Source of the DNA: CAYPXJ01 sp964414595
GTDB taxonomy: Bacteria > Pseudomonadota > Alphaproteobacteria > Rickettsiales > CAIJLX01
DNA: 19,504 nt
Direction of reading: 5' to 3'
Assembly: GCA_964414595.1 (NCBI GenBank)
Contig: CAYPXJ010000030.1
Location: forward strand, 1 to 19,504
Shown here: piece by piece, positions 1 to 7,572 of the stretch
Numbering within the stretch: position 1 is the stretch's first letter
Layout of the letters: the number at the start of each line of letters is the position of its first letter
Notes under the pieces: generated by a model
The model's database searches: none
The model's input: the letters and a program-made list of their open reading frames with translations, nothing else
Told to the model about the DNA's origin: nothing
Position numbers and translations under genes: made by a program

Positions 1-2109
1 GCTTAGTCCTTCCTCAGATTTGAAAACTTTGACATCAGAAAGTTTAGCGTCTTTGAATTTTTGTAGTTGAACGCCCTGACCTTTTTTCATTTCTGGCACT
101 TCCGAAAGATCGAATACGAGCAACTTTCGGTTTGTGCCCACTACTGCAACTTTATCGCCGACGGCTGGTACTGCGCGCAAGGCTTTTTCGCCTTCGGGCA
201 AGCTCATTACTTGTTTACCCGTACGCTTTTCAGCAACTAATTCAGCCTCATCAATGATAAAGCCTTTGCCTGTGGTTGAAGCAAGCAAACGTTTTCCGCC
301 TTCGTGAATGAAAAGTTCTGCAATATCGGCATTTGTATCCATATCCACCATCAGACGAATGGGCTCCCCATATGCTTTACCTTGCGGAATTTTGCTACAT
401 GGAAGAGTAAAGCATTTACCATCGGTAGCAAAAATATGCAGCTTGTCCGTGGTATGCGCTTTTACGATGAAACGCTCCAAATCGCCCTCTTTGTAACGTG
501 TATCTTTTGCATCCGTGTAACCTTTAAGTGCCTTAATCCAGCCCATTTGTGAGCATACAATTGTGATTGGCTCTTTCTCGACGAACGCTTCAATCGAAAC
601 AACGACATCCGTCGGTGCATCGCCAAAATCCGTGCGACGTTTGCCTAGCGCCGTGGATTTGCCAAAGGCTTTTTTCATTTCCTTGATTTCTTCGGCGATT
701 GCATTCCACTGTAACTCTTCGTCTTTTAACAAAGCTTTCAGCGTTTTCTTTTCTTCCGATAATTTCTTGTGCTCATCTTTAATTTGAATTTCTTCTAGGC
801 GGCGTAAGCTCCGCAAACGCATATTCAAAATAGCTTCACACTGCACGTCTGTGAGCTTCCATTTTTTAATCATGACCGGCTTTGGCTCATCTTCTTCGCG
901 GATAATGCGAATAACCTCATCGAGATTAAGGTAAGCTATTAACAAGCCTTCAAGCACTTCTAAGCGGTGATCAATCTGCTTAAGGCGGTAATTACTGCGC
1001 CGAATCAGAACATCACGGCGGTGATTCAGGAAGGATTGCAACACCTCGCGCAGATTCATCACTTTTGGAGTAATGCCGCCCTCAAGTACGTTCATATTAA
1101 GTCCAATACGAACTTCCAATTCAGTCAGCTTGAACAGCGACTCCATCAGCATGTTTTCATCGACACGGCTGCTTTTTGGCTCAAGCACGATACGAATATC
1201 TTCTGCTGATTCATCCCGCAAATCACCTAAAAGCGCGAGTTTTTTTGCCTTATAGAGTTCGGCCATTTTTTCCATCAAGCGAGACTTCTGCACTTGATAC
1301 GGAATTTCAGTAATGATGATGCGATATTGACCGCGGCCTAAATCTTCTTTCTGCCAGCGCGCACGTACGCGAAACGACCCACGCCCCGTTGTATAGCTCT
1401 CAATAATGCTTTCGCGCGGCTCTACAATCACGCCACCGGTTGGAAAATCAGGGCCTTGAATAGAGTTTACTAGCGTTGCGATTGAAGCGTTTGGAAATTT
1501 AATCAAGTGTAGAAGTGCACTGGCAATTTCATCCACATTGTGCGGAGGCACAGAAGTTGCCATGCCTACGGCTATCCCTTCGGAACCGTTTGCCAGCAAT
1601 TGCGGAAATGCAGCAGGCAGCACAACGGGTTCATCTTCTGACCCATCATAATTTGGGCGAAAATCAACCGTATCCATTTCGATATCATTAAGCAGTGCTA
1701 GGGCGACCTCGGTAAGTCTTGCTTCTGTGTAACGCATCGCGGCGGCATTATCACCGTCGATAGAACCGAAATTCCCTTGCCCTTCAATTAATGGGTAACG
1801 CAGCGAGAAACTCTGCGCTAGGCGTACCATGGCATCGTATACAGCTACATCGCCATGCGGATGGTATTTACCAATAACATCCCCCACCACACGTGCGCAT
1901 TTTTTGAAGCCGCTGGAAGGATCAAGTTTTAATTGCAGCATCGCGAAAAGCAGCCGGCGATGCACCGGTTTTAGACCATCGCGCACGTCCGGCAAGCTAC
2001 GGGACATGATCGTGGACATCGCATAGGAGAGGTAGCGCTCAGAAAGCGCTTCGTTAAAATTTACCTCAATAACATGATCTGCTTTTTCGGGTGTTTTTTT
2101 GGAAGCCAT
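1..2109 (-). CDS. parC: DNA topoisomerase IV subunit A (ParC), C-terminus cut by window edge
   Basis: Breakage-reunion subunit of topoisomerase IV, the type IIA enzyme that decatenates daughter chromosomes together with ParE. The frame is open for 703 codons from ATG 2109 to base 1, so roughly the last 50 residues of a ~750-residue protein lie outside. Visible landmarks are the N-terminal LSYAMSTIMSRSLPD stretch, the winged-helix region with KYHPHGD (residues 81-87), the catalytic Arg-Tyr pair R126/Y127 in AAMRYTEARLT, and the IAVGMATSVPPHN motif. The C-terminal part has the KGYTD and TTGKGF-like elements of beta-pinwheel blades. ParC is preferred to GyrA because the residues after the catalytic Tyr (TEARLT, DFRPNYDG) fit ParC and because of the total length. 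At the quinolone-contact site the usual Ser is Val88 and the usual acid is Asp92. It lies 60 bp downstream of recO, with its own likely promoter and no Shine-Dalgarno. Confidence 0.95.
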   Translation of the reverse strand, partial: MASKKTPEKADHVIEVNFNEALSERYLSYAMSTIMSRSLPDVRDGLKPVHRRLLFAMLQLKLDPSSGFKKCARVVGDVIGKYHPHGDVAVYDAMVRLAQSFSLRYPLIEGQGNFGSIDGDNAAAMRYTEARLTEVALALLNDIEMDTVDFRPNYDGSEDEPVVLPAAFPQLLANGSEGIAVGMATSVPPHNVDEIASALLHLIKFPNASIATLVNSIQGPDFPTGGVIVEPRESIIESYTTGRGSFRVRARWQKEDLGRGQYRIIITEIPYQVQKSRLMEKMAELYKAKKLALLGDLRDESAEDIRIVLEPKSSRVDENMLMESLFKLTELEVRIGLNMNVLEGGITPKVMNLREVLQSFLNHRRDVLIRRSNYRLKQIDHRLEVLEGLLIAYLNLDEVIRIIREEDEPKPVMIKKWKLTDVQCEAILNMRLRSLRRLEEIQIKDEHKKLSEEKKTLKALLKDEELQWNAIAEEIKEMKKAFGKSTALGKRRTDFGDAPTDVVVSIEAFVEKEPITIVCSQMGWIKALKGYTDAKDTRYKEGDLERFIVKAHTTDKLHIFATDGKCFTLPCSKIPQGKAYGEPIRLMVDMDTNADIAELFIHEGGKRLLASTTGKGFIIDEAELVAEKRTGKQVMSLPEGEKALRAVPAVGDKVAVVGTNRKLLVFDLSEVPEMKKGQGVQLQKFKDAKLSDVKVFKSEEGLS

Positions 2110-2116
2110 GGGCGCT

Positions 2117-2145
2117 GTTATACGAACAAAATTCTAAAAAATCAA
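2117..2145 (-). promoter_or_regulatory. Putative sigma-70 type promoter of parC
   Basis: On the minus strand TTGATT (2145-2140) and TATAAC (2122-2117) are separated by exactly 17 bp. They match 4/6 and 5/6 of the -35 and -10 consensus. Transcription would begin about position 2110, directly at the ATG at 2109, so the parC message would be leaderless or nearly so. This agrees with the absence of a Shine-Dalgarno sequence. Seen by eye only. Confidence 0.45.
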
Positions 2146-2169
2146 AGGAAAACTGCCCTTTTTAGCGGG

Positions 2170-2883
2170 TTAGCGCACCATATCGCAAAAGCGCTCGCGT
2201 GCGGCTGGCAATGTCTTTTCTGTAATATGTTTCAACCCTTGCGCCAGAAAAAACCCAGTAAGCTTAAGTCCCGCTTGAATATCCTGCCCGTTTTGGCACG
2301 CCTCAGGCTCATTTAAGAAAAATCTCGGAAGTTTCAATAACTTATCATGATACGGGCGCCCTGCATCTTCACTCACCGCACGGCCTGATTTGGGGGATAC
2401 ATAAATCAAATTCTCATGGGATCCTGTTGCCACACATGTTGCTAGATCGAGGCCGAAACCCAGCTCTTTGATAAGCTGTAATTCCAGAAGCACGTAGCGC
2501 ATTTCCCATAAGGGATCTTCGCCAAGCCCAGCAATCCAGGCCGAAGCCGTATCAAACATTGCCGGGTGCGGATCATGCTCGGGAAAGCAAAGTTCCAATA
2601 ATCCACACAAAGAGGTAAGTGCCGCAAGCTTGCGGGCATCATCATAAATAAGCGGCGAAGGTTGTTCTACAATCTCATAACTCAACGTACCGAGATGTTC
2701 TGCCAACCTTCCCTTCCATTGCGCCTGGACACAAACACCTTGTTGCAACGGGAAATGTCGCCGCTTGCTGCCACGTATAAGACCGGCGGCACGGCCCTGT
2801 TGGCGTCCAAAAACATGCGCTACCAGCGCAGATTCACCTAGGGGCCGAACAGCGAGTACGAGTGCATCATCTTGCCATTGCAT
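2170..2883 (-). CDS. recO: DNA repair protein RecO
   Basis: RecO is the RecF-pathway mediator that binds single-stranded DNA and SSB and, with RecR, loads RecA at gaps. The 237-residue product has the typical length. It begins with the N-terminal OB-fold signature (MQWQDDALVLAVRPLGES, then the GRAAGLIRGS strand). It continues with the helical region LAALTSLCGLLELCFPEHDPHP and the WEMRYVLLELQLIKELGFGLD segment, both characteristic of alphaproteobacterial RecO. No CxxC zinc finger is visible. No strong Shine-Dalgarno precedes ATG 2883. The gene is head-to-head with the small SDHAF4-like gene (23 bp between starts) and lies upstream of parC on the same strand. Confidence 0.93.
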   Translation of the reverse strand: MQWQDDALVLAVRPLGESALVAHVFGRQQGRAAGLIRGSKRRHFPLQQGVCVQAQWKGRLAEHLGTLSYEIVEQPSPLIYDDARKLAALTSLCGLLELCFPEHDPHPAMFDTASAWIAGLGEDPLWEMRYVLLELQLIKELGFGLDLATCVATGSHENLIYVSPKSGRAVSEDAGRPYHDKLLKLPRFFLNEPEACQNGQDIQAGLKLTGFFLAQGLKHITEKTLPAARERFCDMVR

Positions 2884-2906
2884 AAGGGCTAGATTAGCAT
2901 GCAGTT

Positions 2907-3050
2907 ATGGAAGAAAAAGAAAATAAGATACCAGAGAAGAAGCTCTTAGAAAAAAAGCCCGCAACCAAAGAGGAAAGCGGCGGTCCCAAAGGGCCTGAGC
3001 CTACGCGTTATGGCGATTGGGAACGTGGCGGAAAATGCGTCGATTTCTAA
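2907..3050 (+). CDS. SDHAF4/DUF1674-family small protein (succinate dehydrogenase assembly factor 4-like)
   Basis: A 47-residue protein. Its first half is Lys/Glu rich and probably disordered. Its second half is the full DUF1674 signature: GGPKGPEPTRYGDWERGGKC then VDF at the extreme C-terminus (residues 25-47). In mitochondria the homologue SDHAF4 (Sdh8) binds the flavinylated SdhA subunit and promotes assembly of complex II. Alphaproteobacteria carry the same short family, so a role in succinate dehydrogenase assembly is the natural inference, although no sdh gene is in the window. The start is ATG 2907; the ATG at 2899 is out of frame. No clear Shine-Dalgarno is seen. Its TAA overlaps the stop codon of xseA on the other strand. 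Confidence 0.88.
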   Translation: MEEKENKIPEKKLLEKKPATKEESGGPKGPEPTRYGDWERGGKCVDF

Positions 3051-4424
3051 TCCTCAAATAAACTTCCCTGACCTTGAGAAATGGGGTCTTTTTTACGCCG
3101 CGCGGGAATACGTTTGCCATCCACAACAGCATGGCGCTTCCCGTCCTGGAAGGTAAGGTTGATGGCATCATTCTCTTGAATCTGTGCGGCGNNNNNNNNN
3201 NCGGCTCACCAATTTTCCGCCAGCACCGTGCACTATTGCAAAACCGCGAGACAGCACTTTCTCCACGTGAAAACTTTCCAGAAGTTGCGCCGTTAGCTGC
3301 AAACGCTGCTGAAACCTCTCCAGCTGGGAAAGCAGAAGTGCGGGTTTTAAATGTACAGCAAATAGCGCAATCTTTTGCTGTTTCATATGAATGTAATTGG
3401 GGAGCACACGTTGCAAACGTTCACTCATATCATCCAGCCGCTGTGCCATGGTTTCCAGTTTTTGCCTCGGGTGAATAAGGCCGCGCGCCATAGCCAATAA
3501 CTGCTGTTCCAGCTGCCGCATATGCCGTAAAAAAATTTGATGCATCCGGGCGGCTAAATCACTTACATAAGCCTGTAGTTCAGTTTTGACGGGAACGACA
3601 ATTTCGGCTGCTGCTGTAGGTGTCGGTGCACGGCGGTCTGAAGCAAAATCTATCAACGTCGTATCCGTTTCATGCCCCACAGCAGAAATAATGGGGATGC
3701 GTGAATGCGCTGTTGCGCGCACCAAATTTTCATCATTAAAAGGCCAGAGATCTTCTATCGAACCACCGCCACGCGCAACTATGATGACGTCCGGAATAGG
3801 AATAGTATTACCATCCAGTGCATTAAAACCCTGAATGGCTTTCGTTACCTGTTCCGCCGCGCCCTCACCTTGCACTGCTACCGGCCATAGAATCACCCGG
3901 ACTGGAAAACGGTCAGTGATACGATGCAAAATATCACGAATCACAGCCCCGGTTGGCGATGTAATTACGCCAATGACATGCGGCAAAAATGGTAATGGCC
4001 TTTTACGGGACGCTTCAAAAAGCCCTTCTGCCGCTAACAGGGCTTTGCGCTTTTCAAGCATAGCCATCAGCGCACCCACACCTGCTACTTCCATAAATTC
4101 TGCAACAATCTGATATTGCGACCGCCCTTCGTAGGTTGTGATGCGTCCGGTAGCTACCACTTCCAGCCCATCTTCTGGCTTAAACCGCAGTCGTGATAGT
4201 GATCCACGCCAACACACACCTTGTAAAACGGCCTGGTTGTCCTTCAGTGAGAAATAGAGGTGACCGCTTGTGTGATGCTTTACGCCGGAGAGCTCACCAC
4301 GCACACGCACATAGCCGAACGCATCTTCCACCGTGCTTTTTAGCGCACGCGAAAGTTCAGATACGGTCAGCGTCGTTTGGTTCGTGCCGTCGGTTAATGC
4401 TTGATCAGCTAAGGTTTCGGTCAT
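3047..4424 (-). CDS. xseA: Exodeoxyribonuclease VII large subunit XseA (contains a 10-N assembly gap)
   Basis: Large subunit of exonuclease VII, which with XseB degrades single-stranded DNA in both directions to oligonucleotides. Residues 18-110 are the OB-fold (LTVSELSRALK, VRGELSGVKHHTSGHLYFSLKD). The nuclease core holds GVITSPTGAVIRDILHRITD (152-171), VARGGGSIEDLWPFND (216-231) and SAVGHETDTTLIDFASDRRAPTPTAAAE (247-274). A coiled region with many Gln follows. The run of Ns at 3192-3201 breaks the frame. On its far side the correct frame continues with NLTFQDGKRH and IPARRKKDPISQGQGSLFED, ending at TAG 3047. Removing all ten Ns restores one frame and a 455-residue protein, the family length. 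An AGG six bases before ATG 4424 is a plausible ribosome binding site. The gene is divergent from purD. Confidence 0.93.
3192..3201. other. Assembly gap (10 N) inside xseA
   Basis: Ten consecutive N characters. The coding frames on the two sides fit only if the real number of missing bases is a multiple of three. Zero gives the best fit to the XseA family (see findings), so this is likely a placeholder rather than lost sequence. Confidence 0.99.
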
Positions 4425-4429
4425 ATAAA
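4401..4429 (+). promoter_or_regulatory. Putative promoter of purD inside the 5' end of xseA
   Basis: TTGATC (4401-4406) and TATAAA (4424-4429) are separated by 17 bp, matching 4/6 and 5/6 of the sigma-70 consensus. Transcription would start near 4436 and leave a leader of about 27 nt before the purD ATG at 4463. The element lies over the first codons of the divergent xseA. Confidence 0.4.
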
Positions 4430-4462
4430 CCTGCTAGTCTTAATTGAAGCGAAATTCAAGCA

Positions 4463-5740
4463 ATGCGTATTCTTGTGATTGGATCGGGTGGTCGTGAACA
4501 CGCCCTTTGTTATGCACTCAAAAAATCTTCTGACTGCTCTGCGCTTTATTGCGCACCAGGTAATGCGGGCATTTCCGAAATAGCCGAATGTGTTGCCCTG
4601 ACAGTTTCTGATCACGCGAAGGTTGCTGCCTGGTGTCATGAGAATCAGATTGGTCTGGTTGTAGTTGGCCCGGAAGGACCACTCGTTGCGGGTTTAGCTG
4701 ATGATCTCGAAAAAGCGGGATTAAAAGTCTTCGGGCCTTCAAAAATTACAGCTCAGCTAGAAGGCTCTAAAGGTTATGTTAAAGATCTCTGTAAAGAATT
4801 TGACATACCTACTGCTGCGTATGGGCGCTTTACCGAGGCAAAAAGCGCAAAAGAGTTTTTAGAAAAGCAGACGATGCCTATTGTAATTAAGGCAGATGGG
4901 CTCGCCGCTGGTAAGGGCGTTATCATTGCGCAAACTTATGCGGAAGCTGCACAAACGGTAGATGAAATGCTTTCCGGCAAATTCGGTGAAGCCAGCAAAT
5001 CTATCGTGATTGAAGAATTTCTAGAAGGTGAAGAGGTAAGTTTCTTTGCGTTATGCGATGGAAGACATGCCATTCCCTTTGGCGCTGCACAGGATCACAA
5101 ACGCGTAGGTGATGGCGATACCGGCCCTAACACAGGCGGAATGGGCACCTATATGCCAGCGCCTATTTGGAATGACACGTTGCAAGATCGTGTGATGAAA
5201 GAAATTATCGAGCCCACGGTAAAAGCCATGCAATCACGTGGCGCGCCTTATCGTGGTGTGTTTTTCGCCGGGCTTATGATTACAAAACAAGGGCCTAAAC
5301 TTATCGAATATAATATCCGTTTTGGCGATCCAGAAACGCAGGTACTTATGCTTTCGCTGGAAAGTGATTTAGCAGAATTAATGCTGGCTTGTGTTGATGG
5401 CACCATCGCTAACAAGAAAGTAATTATGTCCCAGGAAACAGCACTATGCGTTGTCATGGCAGCAAAAGGTTATCCTGGCGATTATGAAAAAAATACAGTT
5501 ATAAAAAATCTCGATGCGGCAAAAAAATTGGCCACCATTTTCCATGCAGGCACTGCCTATAAAAATGGTGACCTTGTTGCCACAGGTGGACGTGTGCTCA
5601 ATATTTGTGCACGCGGAAAATCCGTTGCCGAGGCGCAGAAAAAAGCCTACCAGGCTATCGATGTCATTAACTGGTCGGAAGGCTTTTGCCGTCGCGATAT
5701 CGGTTGGAGAGCGCTTGAACATGAAAGGAAACGAGCATGA
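4463..5740 (+). CDS. purD: Phosphoribosylamine-glycine ligase (GAR synthetase, PurD)
   Basis: Catalyses the second step of de novo purine synthesis: 5-phosphoribosylamine + glycine + ATP to GAR. It is an ATP-grasp enzyme of 425 residues (usual length ~425-430). The N-terminal domain opens with ILVIGSGGREHAL (3-15) and has APGNAG and VVGPEGPLVAGL. The ATP-grasp part shows KADGLAAGKGVI, EEFLEGEEVSFFALCDG, the QDHKRVGDGDTGPNTGGMG substrate loop and the metal-binding EYNIRFGDPETQ. The C-terminal ATG-GR lid is also recognisable. xseA and purD are neighbours in many alphaproteobacteria, here head-to-head with 38 bp between starts. Its TGA overlaps the ATG of the next gene (ATGA, 5737-5740), so translational coupling to the SCO gene is likely. 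No strong Shine-Dalgarno is seen. Confidence 0.97.
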   Translation: MRILVIGSGGREHALCYALKKSSDCSALYCAPGNAGISEIAECVALTVSDHAKVAAWCHENQIGLVVVGPEGPLVAGLADDLEKAGLKVFGPSKITAQLEGSKGYVKDLCKEFDIPTAAYGRFTEAKSAKEFLEKQTMPIVIKADGLAAGKGVIIAQTYAEAAQTVDEMLSGKFGEASKSIVIEEFLEGEEVSFFALCDGRHAIPFGAAQDHKRVGDGDTGPNTGGMGTYMPAPIWNDTLQDRVMKEIIEPTVKAMQSRGAPYRGVFFAGLMITKQGPKLIEYNIRFGDPETQVLMLSLESDLAELMLACVDGTIANKKVIMSQETALCVVMAAKGYPGDYEKNTVIKNLDAAKKLATIFHAGTAYKNGDLVATGGRVLNICARGKSVAEAQKKAYQAIDVINWSEGFCRRDIGWRALEHERKRA

Positions 5741-6354
5741 AACCTAAACATAAACGAATTTTGATCGCAAGCACCCTTGCCGTATTATTAGGTCTTACTT
5801 ATTTGCTCGAAACTTTATCCAAAAATAATATCCTTGAGGCAGAGCAGAAATCTAACAGCGAGATGGCCAGCGAAGTTAAAATTGGCGGACCATTTACACT
5901 CACCAATCAGCGTGGTGAAAAAGTCAGCGATAAAGATTTTCAGGGTAAATTAATGTTAGTCTATTTCGGCTTTACTTATTGCCCTGATATTTGCCCAACT
6001 GGTCTTAAAACCATCGGTGATACGCTTATGCTACTTGGCAGAAACGCCGAAAATATTGCACCGGTCTTTATCACTATTGATCCGGAACGCGATACGGTCG
6101 AACAACTGGCTTCTTACATGCCAAGCTTCCATCCTTCTATTCAAGGCTTAACAGGCACCCCTCAGGAAATTAAAGCTGTACTGGGCGAATACAAAGTTTA
6201 CGCACAGAAAGTAGAAAAACCGGATATGAGTAACTACATGATGGATCACAGCGCTTATATGTATCTTATGGGCACTGACGGTAACTACATAACCCATTTC
6301 CGTCACGGTGCTACCGCGGCGGAAATTGCTCAAGAAATTAAAAAGCATTTATAG
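5737..6354 (+). CDS. SCO1/SenC/PrrC-family copper chaperone
   Basis: A thioredoxin-fold protein anchored in the inner membrane facing the periplasm. The family delivers copper to, or reduces, the CuA site of cytochrome c oxidase subunit II. Residues 7-25 form a single hydrophobic N-terminal anchor. The copper ligands are intact: Cys82 and Cys86 in FTYCPDICP, and His171 in MMDHSAYMYLM. The VFITIDPERDT strand (110-120) and HFRHG are also family hallmarks. At 205 residues it is a normal size. A good Shine-Dalgarno (AAAGGA) precedes ATG 5737, which overlaps the purD stop. It is followed 8 bp later by a PCu(A)C chaperone gene. SCO and PCu(A)C proteins act together in CuA loading in other bacteria, so the pairing supports this role. 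No oxidase subunit is encoded here. Confidence 0.93.
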   Translation: MKPKHKRILIASTLAVLLGLTYLLETLSKNNILEAEQKSNSEMASEVKIGGPFTLTNQRGEKVSDKDFQGKLMLVYFGFTYCPDICPTGLKTIGDTLMLLGRNAENIAPVFITIDPERDTVEQLASYMPSFHPSIQGLTGTPQEIKAVLGEYKVYAQKVEKPDMSNYMMDHSAYMYLMGTDGNYITHFRHGATAAEIAQEIKKHL

Positions 6355-6362
6355 GAGTTTCT

Positions 6363-6821
6363 ATGCGTACATTTTTACGTATTCTTTTATTCGCGGTGGT
6401 GATGAGTTTGCCGTTTATCGCGGTTCATTACATCGAAAAAGGTAACAGCGCCGATACACCTATCAGAGTGCGCCACGCACATGCCCATCCAACGGTCGGT
6501 GACCACGGTGTCGGAGTTGTGTATTTAAATATCGAAAACCATGGCGATCAAAACGATGTGTTAGAAAGTATCAGCACTCCTGTCGCGGGATTAGCGGAAA
6601 TTCATAGTACGGAAATGACCCCAGAAGGCGTGATGAAAATGCGCACGGTGGATAATCTTGAAATACCTGCAGGTGAAACTGTCAAACTTACACCGGGAGG
6701 GCTGCATCTCATGTTAATGCAGCTTAACTCTCCTCTTAAGAAAGGAGAAACTTTTCCCGTAACGCTCAAATTTCAGCGTTCTGGCGAAGTGAGATTTGAA
6801 ACAAAGATTAAGCTGAAATAG
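6363..6821 (+). CDS. PCu(A)C-family periplasmic copper chaperone (DUF461)
   Basis: A 152-residue secreted or membrane-anchored cupredoxin-like Cu(I) carrier thought to hand copper to SCO proteins or CuA. Residues 3-22 are a signal sequence or anchor. The copper site is recognisable: His81 in AEIHSTEM, Met93 in GVMKMR, then exactly 21 residues to His115-x-Met117 in GGLHLMLM. The classical spacing is H/M-X10-M-X21-H-x-M; here the first gap is 11, from one extra residue in TPEG. The PAGETVKLTPGG stretch is typical. The usual 'AWAR.T' strand is replaced by HAHAHPT (38-44), giving three extra histidines. AGGAG sits five bases before ATG 6363. It ends 4 bp from the convergent TM2-RDD gene, with no terminator between. 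Confidence 0.9.
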   Translation: MRTFLRILLFAVVMSLPFIAVHYIEKGNSADTPIRVRHAHAHPTVGDHGVGVVYLNIENHGDQNDVLESISTPVAGLAEIHSTEMTPEGVMKMRTVDNLEIPAGETVKLTPGGLHLMLMQLNSPLKKGETFPVTLKFQRSGEVRFETKIKLK

Positions 6822-6825
6822 CATA

Positions 6826-7521
6826 CTACGGCCTGCCCACTATTACGCGTGTACCGGCAATGTAATCATGCAGCGCACGCTTATCTTTGGTAAAGGCAGC
6901 CATAAGGTAGCCGATACCAAAAGTTAAAAAATTAAAGATATGGCAGAAAGATCGCCATATTGAGCGGCCATAGCCAATACGCGAACCATCGGTTCTAACA
7001 ACATAAATTCCTAAACGACGTTTGCCTGGTGTTGCCTGATTAACTCCACCATGAAAATAGCTGTAATAACCCACAGTAAGTATCAAATAAAGTATATCAG
7101 AAGCCCTATCTGGCTCTTCTTCTAAACCTGAATCGAAGAAAATTGTGTAAAAAATAACTATTGGCAAATTCAGAAGGGCTAATCGTACTGCATCATAAAT
7201 GTAAGCTGCCCATCGCGCTAAAAAGCCAGCCGGTTCACCCGTGCGGCCTCTCTCAATTTCGTCGATAAGTGGATTGCCGTCCTTATCACCGAATTTATCA
7301 AAAACGATGCGGATGTAATCGATCAACCACCAGATAAAGAATCCACCAAGTGTAACTAGTTGCAAAATGCCAGTAACTATTCGGCCCGTATAAAAACGGT
7401 GCACACCAAACCAACCAAGCATGCCTGCGCAGAGCACGGTTGCCATTTTTGTTTTACGATTTTGCACCGACGTTGCTGGTGACGCTTCTGAGCCAACAGT
7501 TTGGATGTTATCAAATTCCAT
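6826..7521 (-). CDS. TM2 domain plus RDD domain integral membrane protein
   Basis: A 231-residue inner-membrane protein combining two small membrane modules. The N-terminal ~25 residues are polar and cytosolic. A TM2 domain follows: a TM helix containing AGMLGWFGVHRFYTG, then the GILQLVTLGGFFIWWLIDYIRIV hairpin, i.e. two helices joined by the HRFYTGR loop. After a charged linker (FGDKDGNPLIDEIERG) comes an RDD domain: AGFLARWAAYIYDAV, three hydrophobic helices, the NQATPGKRRLGIYVVRTDG motif and the KDKRALHDYIAGTRVI end. No enzymatic role is known; RDD proteins have been linked to ion or solute transport. I prefer ATG 7521 to GTG 7527 because AGGGAG lies 5-6 bases before the ATG but abuts the GTG. 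It follows aspS on the same strand, 51 bp away, and may be cotranscribed. Confidence 0.85.
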   Translation of the reverse strand: MEFDNIQTVGSEASPATSVQNRKTKMATVLCAGMLGWFGVHRFYTGRIVTGILQLVTLGGFFIWWLIDYIRIVFDKFGDKDGNPLIDEIERGRTGEPAGFLARWAAYIYDAVRLALLNLPIVIFYTIFFDSGLEEEPDRASDILYLILTVGYYSYFHGGVNQATPGKRRLGIYVVRTDGSRIGYGRSIWRSFCHIFNFLTFGIGYLMAAFTKDKRALHDYIAGTRVIVGRP

Positions 7522-7572
7522 AGTCACTCCCTTTGACGGAGCAAGTATAGCACAGCAAAGCTTAACAAATCA

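Noticed and set aside
2140..2168. Rho-independent terminator after recO
   Set aside because: The possible stem (AAAGG/CCTTT) is only five A/T-rich pairs before a T run; too weak to call.
3168..3191. Apparent end of xseA at 3168 (tail RRTDSRE)
   Set aside because: This tail arises only because ten Ns shift the frame; the other frame downstream encodes the true XseA C-terminus to 3047.
3074..3478. Open frame on the plus strand across the N run
   Set aside because: It is antisense to xseA, spans the assembly gap, and shows no family-like sequence; xseA explains the region.
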